A stretch of 8,032 bases of DNA, taken from assembly GCA_031266495.1 (NCBI GenBank), contig JAISAX010000288.1, positions 1 to 8,032 on the forward strand. Direction: 5' to 3'. The stretch comes from Opitutaceae bacterium (lineage in GTDB: Bacteria > Verrucomicrobiota > Verrucomicrobiae > Opitutales > Opitutaceae). The position numbers and the translations under genes were made by a program. Positions 1-6,618 of the stretch are shown one piece after another. The notes under the pieces are model-generated. The model was not told the origin of the DNA. It did not search any database and worked only from the letters and a program-made list of their open reading frames with translations. The first letter of the stretch is position 1. Each line of letters begins with the position of its first letter.

Positions 1-1141
1 CCCCGCCGCCGCTTTTCCGGAAGGCCGACGGCGTCCGGTGATGGAGCCTCTTGAAGAGCCGTCCGAACGCGGAAGAATCCTCGTATCCGCTCATCCATGC
101 CACGGCGTCGATCTTGTAATCGGAATGGAGCAGCAGATGACGCGCATGTTCCATGCGCACGAGCATGATCTCCCTGCCGATGGAATGCCCGACGGCGCGC
201 GTGAAACGGGCGAAAGCCGTGGAACGGGAAACACGCAAATCCTGCAACACGGTCTGCAACGAAATGCGCTCGGCGAGATGCTCGCGGATGTATTGGCGAA
301 TGGAGGACACGGTGCGGTCGGCCTCCGCCGAGTCGTCCGTCGAACGGCGTTTTTCGATCGTGAGCGGAGGGATGAGGACGAGCGGGCGCGTTTCGCAATC
401 GCCCCGCATAAGCCCGTCGAGAAGACGCGCCCCCTCGTACCCGAGACGGGAGAGATTCACGTCGATGCTGGAAATGGAGACGCGACAATTCTCGCAAATC
501 TCCCGGCTGTTGTTCACCCCGAGCACGGCAATGTCATCGGGAATGCGATACCCGAGGTCGAGGGCCGCCTGGATGAAAATGTCCGCGTAAATATCCTCCG
601 GCGCGAACACCGCCAGAGGAAGCCCCGTGGTCCGGATGGCCAGCGATATGCGGTCCTTGACATTGCGCGGATCAAACACGATCTGCTCCGCCCAGGTGTT
701 CAGGTAGAGCTTCCGGAAGCCGGCTCCGCGTGACACGACATGCGTCCGGAAACCGCGCAAACGCGTGGCGACAGGCTCCCCGGGTTTGCCACCGAAACCG
801 ATAAACTTCCGGAAGCCGAGGCCGAGGAGGTAGTCGGCGGCGAGGCGGGAAACCTGTTCGTGGTCGATGCTGATGGCGGCGTCGAACGCGGGGTCGGGCG
901 CGCGGCCCGCCATGCCGTGAAGATTGACAATGCGGGCATTGGGATAAAGCGCCCGGTAATCGAACTTGTCTTGCCCGGGCAAGACAAGCAGGCCGTCCAT
1001 TTGCGTGGAGCCGACCGCGAAGTCCCGCGTATTGCGCATAAATGACAGTATCCAGTCCGCCTCGCGCGCGTAGGCCCGGATGCCGTATTCGAGTTTGTGT
1101 GTGGACCACTGGAGCCATGCCAGCACATGTCGGGTGTTCAT
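1..1141 (-). CDS. XylR-like AraC-family transcriptional regulator with LacI-type sugar-sensor domain (3' end cut by window edge)
   Basis: Reading from ATG at 1141 to base 1 is open for 380 codons with no stop, so the C-terminus lies outside the window. Residues about 4-265 resemble a LacI/periplasmic-binding-protein sensor, with LPLAVFAPEDIYADIF near 174-189, IPDDIAVLGVNN near 200-211 and SSIDVNLSRLGYEGARLL near 224-241. Residues about 275-376 form an AraC-type double helix-turn-helix, with ISLQTVLQDLRVSRSTAFARF, then DYKIDAVAWMSGYEDSSAFGR, then FKRLHHRTPSAFRK. The AraC domain looks complete, so only a short tail should be missing. This architecture is that of XylR-type regulators, which bind a sugar and activate catabolic genes; the ligand cannot be read here. 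It is a clear paralogue of the regulator at 2215-3399. Start: similarity to that paralogue begins just after M1141. The frame stays open to in-frame ATGs at 1189 and 1198, above which is a TGA at 1199-1201. None of the starts has a convincing Shine-Dalgarno. Confidence 0.88.
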   Translation of the reverse strand, partial: MNTRHVLAWLQWSTHKLEYGIRAYAREADWILSFMRNTRDFAVGSTQMDGLLVLPGQDKFDYRALYPNARIVNLHGMAGRAPDPAFDAAISIDHEQVSRLAADYLLGLGFRKFIGFGGKPGEPVATRLRGFRTHVVSRGAGFRKLYLNTWAEQIVFDPRNVKDRISLAIRTTGLPLAVFAPEDIYADIFIQAALDLGYRIPDDIAVLGVNNSREICENCRVSISSIDVNLSRLGYEGARLLDGLMRGDCETRPLVLIPPLTIEKRRSTDDSAEADRTVSSIRQYIREHLAERISLQTVLQDLRVSRSTAFARFTRAVGHSIGREIMLVRMEHARHLLLHSDYKIDAVAWMSGYEDSSAFGRLFKRLHHRTPSAFRKSGGG

Positions 1142-1220
1142 TTTGGGCACAGGGATGTGTGAACGGGATGCGTGGCGCGCAAGAGGCATGATGCGCATTC
1201 AGTCAGGACACGCGGCCAAT

Positions 1221-1249
1221 CGGCAAGCCGGCAAGCCGGAGGCTGTCAA
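1221..1249 (-). promoter_or_regulatory. Candidate promoter/operator upstream of the left regulator
   Basis: On the minus strand a perfect TTGACA lies at 1249-1244. It is followed by a tandem 8-base repeat (CGGCAAGC twice on the plus strand, 1221-1236, then a third partial CGG). The pair of repeats could be a binding site for one of the flanking regulators, and TTGACA could be a -35 box. No good -10 hexamer sits 16-19 bases downstream (the best is GCCGAT-like), so a sigma-70 promoter is weakly supported. It lies inside the 1142-1362 spacer, upstream of the regulator start at 1141. Confidence 0.25.
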
Positions 1250-1329
1250 TGGAGGCGGATGGCGGCGCCTCTAACGGACAGGCAATCCCGTCCTGAAACC
1301 AAAGAATGGATACCTGGACATGGGAAATA

Positions 1330-1341
1330 GGGGGGGGGGGG
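1330..1341. repeat. Poly-G homopolymer run (12 G on plus strand)
   Basis: Twelve uninterrupted G residues lie between the stop codon of the pseudopilin (1363-1365) and the regulator start at 1141. Long G/C runs are slippage-prone in replication and sequencing. The tract is outside any coding frame I support, so any length effect would be on transcription or mRNA structure, not on a protein. The rest of the 1142-1362 spacer holds only the candidate promoter/operator and a 9-base direct repeat (TCAGTCAGG at 1199 and 1359). Confidence 0.85.
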
Positions 1342-1362
1342 AGGATCCGGCGAGGCAATCAG

Positions 1363-2136
1363 TCAGGGTGGCGTTACGGATCCCATAAAAATGCGGCTGG
1401 CGAGGCGGGCCGTGTTCAATTCGGGTTGGGTCATGGCGGCGACGTGTCCGTCAATGAAGGCCATGTTGGTTTTCGTTTTTCCGGCGTGGGGGAACGCGGG
1501 ATGTTCGGCGCTGGCGGGGCTCCTGTCGGCAAGATTGCCGGTGATCCAGTGCGGTTTGTCGGCATTCCAGTCTTCGGAAAGCCTGCGGCTGCCGAACATG
1601 TAGTCGATAAACATGACGGTGCGCGAGGGCGCGGAAAAGCCGGTGAGAGCTTTGCCGAGAGGTTTGAAGGCATCCGTGCCCGGCGGACCGTAGGAGACCG
1701 TGCCGTTGGCCAGGGTTTTTCCGTTGCGGGTAAAAGTGTCCCGGTAACTGGAGGATTGCGTAGTGTCATCGGCAGGACAACGGAAGACGCCGCCGCCGGT
1801 GACGTAGGCCGGGTAGATTTCCCACCACCACGTGGAGGTTGACCTGCGGCCATCGGGCAGGGGGGTGTTGAGCGTGGGCGGGAGCATGCCCTTGTTATCC
1901 TCCGAATAGAGGAGGCATGCCTGGGCGATCTGGCGGATATTGGAGACGCACTGCGCGGTGCGGGCGGAATCGCGGACGCGGCCGGTGACGGGGATGATAA
2001 TCGCCGCGAGAATACCGATGATGGCGATGACGGTGAGGAGTTCGATCAACGTGAAGGCGCGGGAAAAAAACCGCGGGACGGCTGGTGTGAATCGGAGTGC
2101 GGGAAGCATGGCGGACATGCTTGGCGGATCAGGCAT
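1363..2136 (-). CDS. Pseudopilin (prepilin-type N-terminal cleavage/methylation domain, H-x-DG C-terminal motif)
   Basis: A 257-residue protein starting at ATG 2136, which is preceded by a weak purine stretch (GAAGAA). Residues 25-49 hold a class III (type IV prepilin-like) signal: a basic leader ending SRA, cleavage before F28, FTLIE with Glu32 at mature position 5, then a hydrophobic helix LLTVIAIIGILAAIIIP. Behind the helix are the CVSNIRQIAQACLLY segment, a FRCPADD turn (Cys120) and the C-terminal H-x11-DGHV motif (His217, Asp229-Gly230). This layout is typical of the abundant single-gene pseudopilins of Planctomycetota and Verrucomicrobiota. They are expected to be processed by prepilin peptidase and held in the inner membrane or assembled in a type II secretion/type IV pilus-like structure; their precise job is unknown. 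It sits between the two XylR-like regulators, 78 bases after the upstream one. An alternative start is Met10 (2109), giving a more usual 18-residue leader. Confidence 0.9.
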   Translation of the reverse strand: MPDPPSMSAMLPALRFTPAVPRFFSRAFTLIELLTVIAIIGILAAIIIPVTGRVRDSARTAQCVSNIRQIAQACLLYSEDNKGMLPPTLNTPLPDGRRSTSTWWWEIYPAYVTGGGVFRCPADDTTQSSSYRDTFTRNGKTLANGTVSYGPPGTDAFKPLGKALTGFSAPSRTVMFIDYMFGSRRLSEDWNADKPHWITGNLADRSPASAEHPAFPHAGKTKTNMAFIDGHVAAMTQPELNTARLASRIFMGSVTPP

Positions 2137-2214
2137 TTCTTCAAAGGCAAAGACCCTGCCCGGAGGCCGGAATACCTGCCGGGCGTCCAGATGCAGGAAC
2201 AGGTGCCGTTTCCG

Positions 2215-3399
2215 TTACTTTTGTTCCCGGCGGCGGGTGGCGTTGGGGGTTTCGCCAAAGCGGGCCTTGAAGGCGCGACCGAAAGAGGCGGTGTTCAGGT
2301 AACCGCACATGCGCGCAACGACGTCGATCTTGTAGTCGCTGTCCGCGAGCAATCCGCGCGCATGACCCATGCGCACGCGGTCAAGCTCCTCGCCGATGGG
2401 GTGGCCGATGTGTTTCCGGAAACGCCCGTAGGCCACGGCCCGGCTGGTGTGCAGGTCGCGCAACATGTCCTCGATCGTCATGCGCTCGGCAAAGTGCTCG
2501 CGGATGTATTCGAGAATGGCGACAACAAGGCGGTCGCCGCACCGGGACTGGTCGGTGGACTGGCGCGCCTCGACCGTGAGCGGCGGGACGATCACACGCG
2601 GCACAGGGTTGGCCGCCGTCTGGCCGCGCATCAGGCGGTCGAGCAGGTGCGCTCCGTCGTAACCGAGCCGGGAGAGATTCACGTCGAGGCTCGAAAGGGG
2701 CACGCGGCACATTTCGCAAAAGCCGCGGTCGTTGTTCATGCCAAGCACGGCAATCTCTTCGGGGACACTGTGGCCGAGGCCCAGCACGATCTGCATGAAA
2801 GAGTCGGCCATCATGTCGTCGGGCGCGAAAACACCAAGCGGCAATCCGAGGCGGCGGATGGCGCCGCTGATCCGGGCGGCGATTCGCGCATGGTCGGTCG
2901 CCGTGCCTTCGGCCCACTGGTTGGTGAACATGGCGGTCGCCCGGCTGCCCAGGTTGCGGCTGTGCCTCACAAAACTGGCGATCTGGGTTTTTTGTTCAAA
3001 GTTGGGTTTTCCTCCGAAAGCGAGGACGTTGCGGCGTCCGATCGAGTGGAGGTAGCCGGCGGCGGCGTGGCCGACTTTCTCATGGTCGATCATGGTGATG
3101 CCATCCACCGTGCGCGGGCCGCAGGTGCCGCGCAAATCCACGATCTTCGCATTGGGGAAAAAACGGCGCGGCGCGAAGGACGAATCGTCTCCGACAATGA
3201 GCAGCGCGCCGTCCACGTCGGGAGAGACGGGCGGTAGCTCGTCGGCGTGGCGATTGATGGAAAGCACCCAGTTGGCGTCGCGCGCGTAGGCGCGAACCCC
3301 GTATTCAAGATTTGAACACGACCAGGTGAAATGGGCGAGAACGCGCATGAGTCCGTGGTGTTTGTGAGGGGCGCGGGGAATTCCGGGCGGGATAGGCAT
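2215..3399 (-). CDS. XylR-like AraC-family transcriptional regulator with LacI-type sugar-sensor domain
   Basis: A 394-residue protein from ATG 3399, ending in TAA (2215-2217). Residues about 18-280 form a LacI-type sensor: NLEYGVRAYARDANWVLS at the start, then LGLPLGVFAPDDMMADSF, VPEEIAVLGMNNDRGFCEMC and SSLDVNLSRLGYDGAHLLD. Residues about 288-390 are an AraC-type DNA-binding domain with two helix-turn-helix units (MTIEDMLRDLHTSRAVAYGRF; IDVVARMCGYLNTASFGRAFK). The family regulates sugar catabolism genes in response to a bound monosaccharide; the ligand here is unknown. It is a clear paralogue of the regulator at 1-1141, most similar in the second half of the sensor and in the AraC domain. 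It lies 72 bases downstream of the beta-helix/SGNH enzyme, so control of that gene is a reasonable guess. Start: the frame opens further to a TTG at 3414, and Met at 3348 directly precedes the conserved RVLAH strand. ATG 3399 is a compromise, with no clear Shine-Dalgarno at any of them. Confidence 0.92.
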   Translation of the reverse strand: MPIPPGIPRAPHKHHGLMRVLAHFTWSCSNLEYGVRAYARDANWVLSINRHADELPPVSPDVDGALLIVGDDSSFAPRRFFPNAKIVDLRGTCGPRTVDGITMIDHEKVGHAAAGYLHSIGRRNVLAFGGKPNFEQKTQIASFVRHSRNLGSRATAMFTNQWAEGTATDHARIAARISGAIRRLGLPLGVFAPDDMMADSFMQIVLGLGHSVPEEIAVLGMNNDRGFCEMCRVPLSSLDVNLSRLGYDGAHLLDRLMRGQTAANPVPRVIVPPLTVEARQSTDQSRCGDRLVVAILEYIREHFAERMTIEDMLRDLHTSRAVAYGRFRKHIGHPIGEELDRVRMGHARGLLADSDYKIDVVARMCGYLNTASFGRAFKARFGETPNATRRREQK

Positions 3400-3471
3400 G
3401 CGGCGGACATCCAACCCCGGAGCCTGTCGCCGCTCAGCTCAATATCGGGAATGCCGCCGGAGTGAGACTGA

Positions 3472-6450
3472 CTATTCCGGCGTCCGGAAAACAGGCCGCA
3501 GGGCGGGCGTGTCGATGAAGATCGCGGCCATGCGCTCCGCGCCCGCCTCGTTGGGGTGCACGGTGCCGCTGGCATAGCGGGCCGCCAGTTCGCCGGGCGG
3601 ACCTTGCAGGGCGTCGTGCCAGTCAACGAGCGGCGCCCCGTGGCGTGCGGCGAGCGTCCTGATGAATTCGTTGAGCGTCGCGTTGACCGGTTTGTCTTTT
3701 CTGGGGAGCAGGGTGCAGAGGATCGGCCGGATGCGGGCTTTTTCCAGCCGCTCCAGGATTGCCCCGATATTGGCTCGCGCTCGATTCCGGTCGCCGTCGT
3801 TGGTGCCGATAAAAACGACGGCGTAACGGGGTCGCAGCCTGATGACATCGGAGTCGATGCGGGCGAGCGCGCCGGCGGTGTCGTCCGACGCCATGCCGGC
3901 GTTCCCGATGGCAAGTCCTGTTTTTGCGGATACGATTTCGCTCCAGCGGCAGTGGTGCGTGATGGAATCGCCGAGGGCGATCACGGGTTTGTACCTGTCG
4001 CCTCCGGCGATGCCAAACGCCGTGAAGCGGGCGGCGGCGTTGAACGAACACGGGCCGGAGTACGCGTAAACGGCGCGGCCCGGGGCGCGGAGCCGGAGTT
4101 TCTCCGCGCCGTTTACCCGGATGGTCCATTCGCGGGCGTTGCCATCGACGGCGATTTCGAGGCGCCATGTGTCCGCCGGTTCCTCCAGGCTGGCGGTGGC
4201 GAGCCGTTGCGTGCGTCCTTCCGGGAGGCGGCGTTCGAGCACGAGTTGTTTTTGGGCGGGGTAACACATCACGCTCCAGCCAAACAGGGTTTGTCCGTAG
4301 TGGTTGCCAATGGCGAGGCCGGCCCCGCCGTCGCCCGCGCCTGCGCCTGCGCCCGCGCAGGGGATCGAGAAGGTGGCGTCGAGCGTGAATGTCTTCAGCG
4401 CGCTGTATTGATCGGGATATGACAACCGGAATCCGTCCGGAGGGCTGGCGAGGGAACCGTCCGCGCGGGTCCACGGCGCGCCGGTTTGCTTCAGCGGGGC
4501 GGCGGAAGCGTCGGCGAGATCGTACCGGAGTGCGGGGATGAATTCCGCCGCCGTTGTCGCCGTTGCCGTTGTCGCGGTGGACGCGCCGTCCGCGGGAGAG
4601 GGGGGGGGAGGGGGGAGGGGGAGGGGGGCGCGGTAAACGGGCGTGTCAAAACCGTCGCCGGTGACGCGGTTGTTTTCGACGCGGACGTTTTCAACGTCGC
4701 CGAGCGCGATGCCGGCGCGGGCGGCGGGACGGGTGCTGCGGAGGCGGTTGGGGTTGATGATGGTGTTGTTCTCAATGACGAGTCCGTTGACGTTGGTGGC
4801 GGCGATGCCGGCGCGTCCCGGATTCTCGATACGGTTGCCGGTGATGGTGATGTCGCGAAAGGGGTGAAAGCCGCGCGGGACGTTGCCGCGGGCGTCGAGG
4901 ACTTCCACGGTGATGGCGCCGCCGTTGCCCGAGGCGCCGCCGTTGTTGATGGCGCGCCGGATGAGGTTGTCGCGGATGACGATGTGTTCGGCGAATCCGT
5001 TGAACTCGTCGTCCTTCACGTCGCGGATGATGGAGTGAATGAGGATGGCGGGAAAGGCGGAGAGGTCGAAGGTGTTGTTTTCCATAACAACGCCGGAACC
5101 GGTGACGCGGACGCCGCGGGCGCGGTTGTTGAGGAATTTGTTGCCGCGGATGGTGACATCGCCAAAGGCCTGGCTGATGTCATGCGCGACGGTGGGCTGG
5201 CGGAGGGGCGGCGTGGATTGTAGTTCGGACGCAAATACTATTTTTTCCTTCACGGGCCGGTCGAGCGTGAGGGTGTGGCGCGCGCCGGGGCGGGTTTCGA
5301 CGCGGGTGACGAGGTAGTCGGAGCGGGTGTTTTTTTCCGGGTCGGTGAGGCGAAGGGTGTCGCCGGCGGCCCAGGTGCGGACGCTGCCGGGGGTGAGGGC
5401 CAGGGTGTCGGGGGCGGGCTGGGCGTCGATGGTGTTGCCGCGAAGGATGATGTTCACGTTGTCGTCCTGGAGGGAATCGAAGGTGTTTTGTTCGATGAGG
5501 TATTTGCCTTGCCCGCCGATGAAGTGGAGGCCGTCGGCGCAGGTGGCGATGACGCGGTCGGTGCCGGGGCGGGGCGCGAGGGTGCAGGCGCGGACGGTGA
5601 CGTTGCGGCAGGCGGAGCCGAGAACCGTGAAGCCGCTGGCGGCGTGGATACGCAGGGTGTCGAGGAGGATGTCGTTGCAGGTGCGCAGGCGGATGAGTTG
5701 TCCGGCGTAACGCGAGGGGCGCGTGTAGCGGAGGGGTTGGGCGGGGTCGCCGGCGAGTTGGGCGGAGACGTTTTTCCGGTTGCGGTAATAGAAGCGGACG
5801 GTGCCGTCGGGGAGGGTTTGGGTGGGCGTGGCGTCGATGGCATCGAGGGCTTCGGGGTAGGCGAGGTTCATGCCGTCGCGGTGCAGGGTGAGCCAGGTGC
5901 TGCGGGCGCGTCCGAAGAGGGTGCCGGGTTGCGTGGCGGGCGAGGGGTAGCCGGGATCGGCCTGGAGGAGGAGGGAGCTTTCCGGCGTGCCGTCATGGAT
6001 TTCCAGGACGCGGCCCTGGGAGAAGAGGAGGAAGGAGTAATCGAGGGTGAGGTTGCGGAGGGTGAGGCCGTCGCAGTTTTCAAAGAGGAGGCCGGGGGCG
6101 AACTGGCCGAAAACGATTTCGGCGCCGCGGCCTTGTCCGGCGAGGGTGATGTTTTTGAGGTGGTCGAAGTTGAGGTGCGCTTCGCTTTTGTTGCCGGAGG
6201 CGAGCGTGGCGGGCGGAGCGGTTTTTATGTGAAACGCGCCGTCGGGTATGGTGAGCGTGGCGCCGGGATTTTGCGCGAGCCAGGCAATGGCCCTGGCAAA
6301 GGCGGGGGCGCTGTCGTGCGCGGGTCCGGGAAGCGCTCCGAAGTCGGAGAGGCTGGCGACAGGCGCGGCGGTTGTGGCGGTCGTGGCGATCGTGTTTAAA
6401 ATTACAATACAGGCGGCGGCAAGGGCGCGCGGGATGCGTCGGGTTTTCAT
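3472..6450 (-). CDS. Secreted multidomain enzyme: GH110-like parallel beta-helix, LamG-like domain and SGNH/GDSL hydrolase domain
   Basis: A 992-residue protein from ATG 6450; a TTG three codons upstream is unlikely as the start. Residues 1-32 form a signal peptide (MKTRR basic start, then ALAAACIVILNT and an Ala/Thr-rich end). Residues about 33-600 are a right-handed beta-helix with coils such as DVTIRGNKFLNN, ITGNRIENPGRAGI and LVIENNTIINPN. The pattern ADGLHF (Asp306), then LQDDNVNI (Asp329/330), then NNRARGVRVTGSGVVMENNTF resembles GH110 exo-alpha-galactosidases by my recollection. A proline/threonine-rich linker follows (about 608-635), then a LamG-like beta-sandwich (about 636-815). The SGNH domain (about 820-985) has GDS (Ser829), NAG (Gly852), GTND (Asn884) and VHPN (His965). 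Position 962, where Asp of the DxxH block is usual, is Gly. It probably acts outside the cytoplasm on a galactose-containing, perhaps acylated glycan. Family-level substrate is inference; a pectate-lyase-like polysaccharidase is the main alternative. Stop is TAG. Confidence 0.9.
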   Translation of the reverse strand: MKTRRIPRALAAACIVILNTIATTATTAAPVASLSDFGALPGPAHDSAPAFARAIAWLAQNPGATLTIPDGAFHIKTAPPATLASGNKSEAHLNFDHLKNITLAGQGRGAEIVFGQFAPGLLFENCDGLTLRNLTLDYSFLLFSQGRVLEIHDGTPESSLLLQADPGYPSPATQPGTLFGRARSTWLTLHRDGMNLAYPEALDAIDATPTQTLPDGTVRFYYRNRKNVSAQLAGDPAQPLRYTRPSRYAGQLIRLRTCNDILLDTLRIHAASGFTVLGSACRNVTVRACTLAPRPGTDRVIATCADGLHFIGGQGKYLIEQNTFDSLQDDNVNIILRGNTIDAQPAPDTLALTPGSVRTWAAGDTLRLTDPEKNTRSDYLVTRVETRPGARHTLTLDRPVKEKIVFASELQSTPPLRQPTVAHDISQAFGDVTIRGNKFLNNRARGVRVTGSGVVMENNTFDLSAFPAILIHSIIRDVKDDEFNGFAEHIVIRDNLIRRAINNGGASGNGGAITVEVLDARGNVPRGFHPFRDITITGNRIENPGRAGIAATNVNGLVIENNTIINPNRLRSTRPAARAGIALGDVENVRVENNRVTGDGFDTPVYRAPLPLPPPPPSPADGASTATTATATTAAEFIPALRYDLADASAAPLKQTGAPWTRADGSLASPPDGFRLSYPDQYSALKTFTLDATFSIPCAGAGAGAGDGGAGLAIGNHYGQTLFGWSVMCYPAQKQLVLERRLPEGRTQRLATASLEEPADTWRLEIAVDGNAREWTIRVNGAEKLRLRAPGRAVYAYSGPCSFNAAARFTAFGIAGGDRYKPVIALGDSITHHCRWSEIVSAKTGLAIGNAGMASDDTAGALARIDSDVIRLRPRYAVVFIGTNDGDRNRARANIGAILERLEKARIRPILCTLLPRKDKPVNATLNEFIRTLAARHGAPLVDWHDALQGPPGELAARYASGTVHPNEAGAERMAAIFIDTPALRPVFRTPE
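4333..4356. repeat. In-frame hexanucleotide tandem repeat (GCCYGC x4)
   Basis: Four copies of a six-base unit (GCCCGC, GCCTGC, GCCTGC, GCCCGC) lie within the LamG-like domain of the beta-helix/SGNH protein and encode an alternating Gly-Ala stretch, followed by a short Gly-rich loop. The unit is a multiple of three, so copy-number change would alter loop length without shifting frame. Confidence 0.7.
4600..4628. repeat. G-rich tract (G9-A-G6-A-G5-A-G6) in the interdomain linker; G-quadruplex and slippage candidate
   Basis: The plus strand carries four G runs of 9, 6, 5 and 6 separated by single A residues. This matches the consensus for a very stable one-base-loop G-quadruplex. On the coding (minus) strand it reads as C runs encoding the proline-rich linker (PLPLPPPPPSP) between the beta-helix and the LamG/SGNH half of the large enzyme. 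Loss of one C would move translation into a frame that stops at TGA 4493-4491, leaving the beta-helix half plus a tail of roughly 36 residues. Gain of one C would enter a frame closing near 3623. Confidence 0.75.
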
Positions 6451-6457
6451 GGAAATC

Positions 6458-6529
6458 AAGAACTGAAGTTACGCGGACGGCCTTGAAGTGGCACGGGCTT
6501 CCAGCCCGTGGACGACGCGCAGCGTCGCC
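6458..6529 (+). repeat. Left arm of an inverted double-hairpin repeat
   Basis: This 72-base arm matches the reverse complement of 6619-6690 at 62 of 72 positions without gaps. Its outer 35 bases are nearly identical to the other arm (33 of 35). The inner 37 bases form two hairpins: stem CACGGGCT/AGCCCGTG (6492-6499 with 6503-6510, 3-base loop) and stem CGACGC/GCGTCG (6513-6518 with 6522-6527, loop GCA). The outer end lies 7 bases from the ATG of the beta-helix/SGNH gene. As I recall, similar palindromes such as CACGGGCTTCCAGCCCGTG are dispersed in verrucomicrobial genomes. Confidence 0.9.
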
Positions 6530-6531
6530 CT

Positions 6532-6545
6532 TTGCCACCAGGCAA
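6532..6545. other. Short hairpin in the core of the inverted element
   Basis: TTGCC (6532-6536) and GGCAA (6541-6545) pair around the tetraloop ACCA. It is short (5 bp) but lies directly inside the two hairpins of the left arm, giving a run of three hairpins on that side. No counterpart is present on the right side. Confidence 0.4.
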
Positions 6546-6582
6546 GATCATTTGTTTGAGAGAATTACAGTTGTTTACAGTG

Positions 6583-6608
6583 AATGACACGAGGGAATGA
6601 CACGAGGG
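6583..6608. repeat. Tandem 13-base direct repeat in the element core
   Basis: AATGACACGAGGG occurs twice in direct succession (6583-6595 and 6596-6608). Just before it TTACAGT occurs twice (6565-6571 and 6575-6581). The core of the element (6530-6618) is more AT-rich than the surrounding genes and I see no open frame or known RNA family in it. Confidence 0.8.
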
Positions 6609-6618
6609 AGAGCAGGGA

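Noticed and set aside
2158..2184. Possible terminator between the regulator and the third pseudopilin (GCCCGG/CCGGGC stem)
   Set aside because: The stem is only 6 bp with a 15-base loop and no U run follows on the minus strand.
2191..3237. Plus-strand ORF of 348 codons
   Set aside because: It is fully antisense to the XylR-like regulator, whose protein has clear domain matches; the plus-strand product has none.
3623..4474. Arg-rich minus-strand ORF inside the LamG/SGNH region, considered as a sign of frameshift
   Set aside because: The main frame is continuous and keeps all SGNH motifs; this frame is a shifted shadow. It matters only as the destination of a +1 slip in the linker tract.
4486..5223. 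Plus-strand ORF of 245 codons with Gly/Val/Asp-rich product
   Set aside because: It is antisense to the beta-helix coils; the repetitive composition mirrors the repeated Asn/Thr/Ile codons of the coils.
5275..6399. Long plus-strand ORF of 374 codons rich in Gly, Ala, Val and Glu
   Set aside because: It lies antisense to the beta-helix coding region, shows no domain, and its composition is what the complement of a GC-rich coding frame gives.
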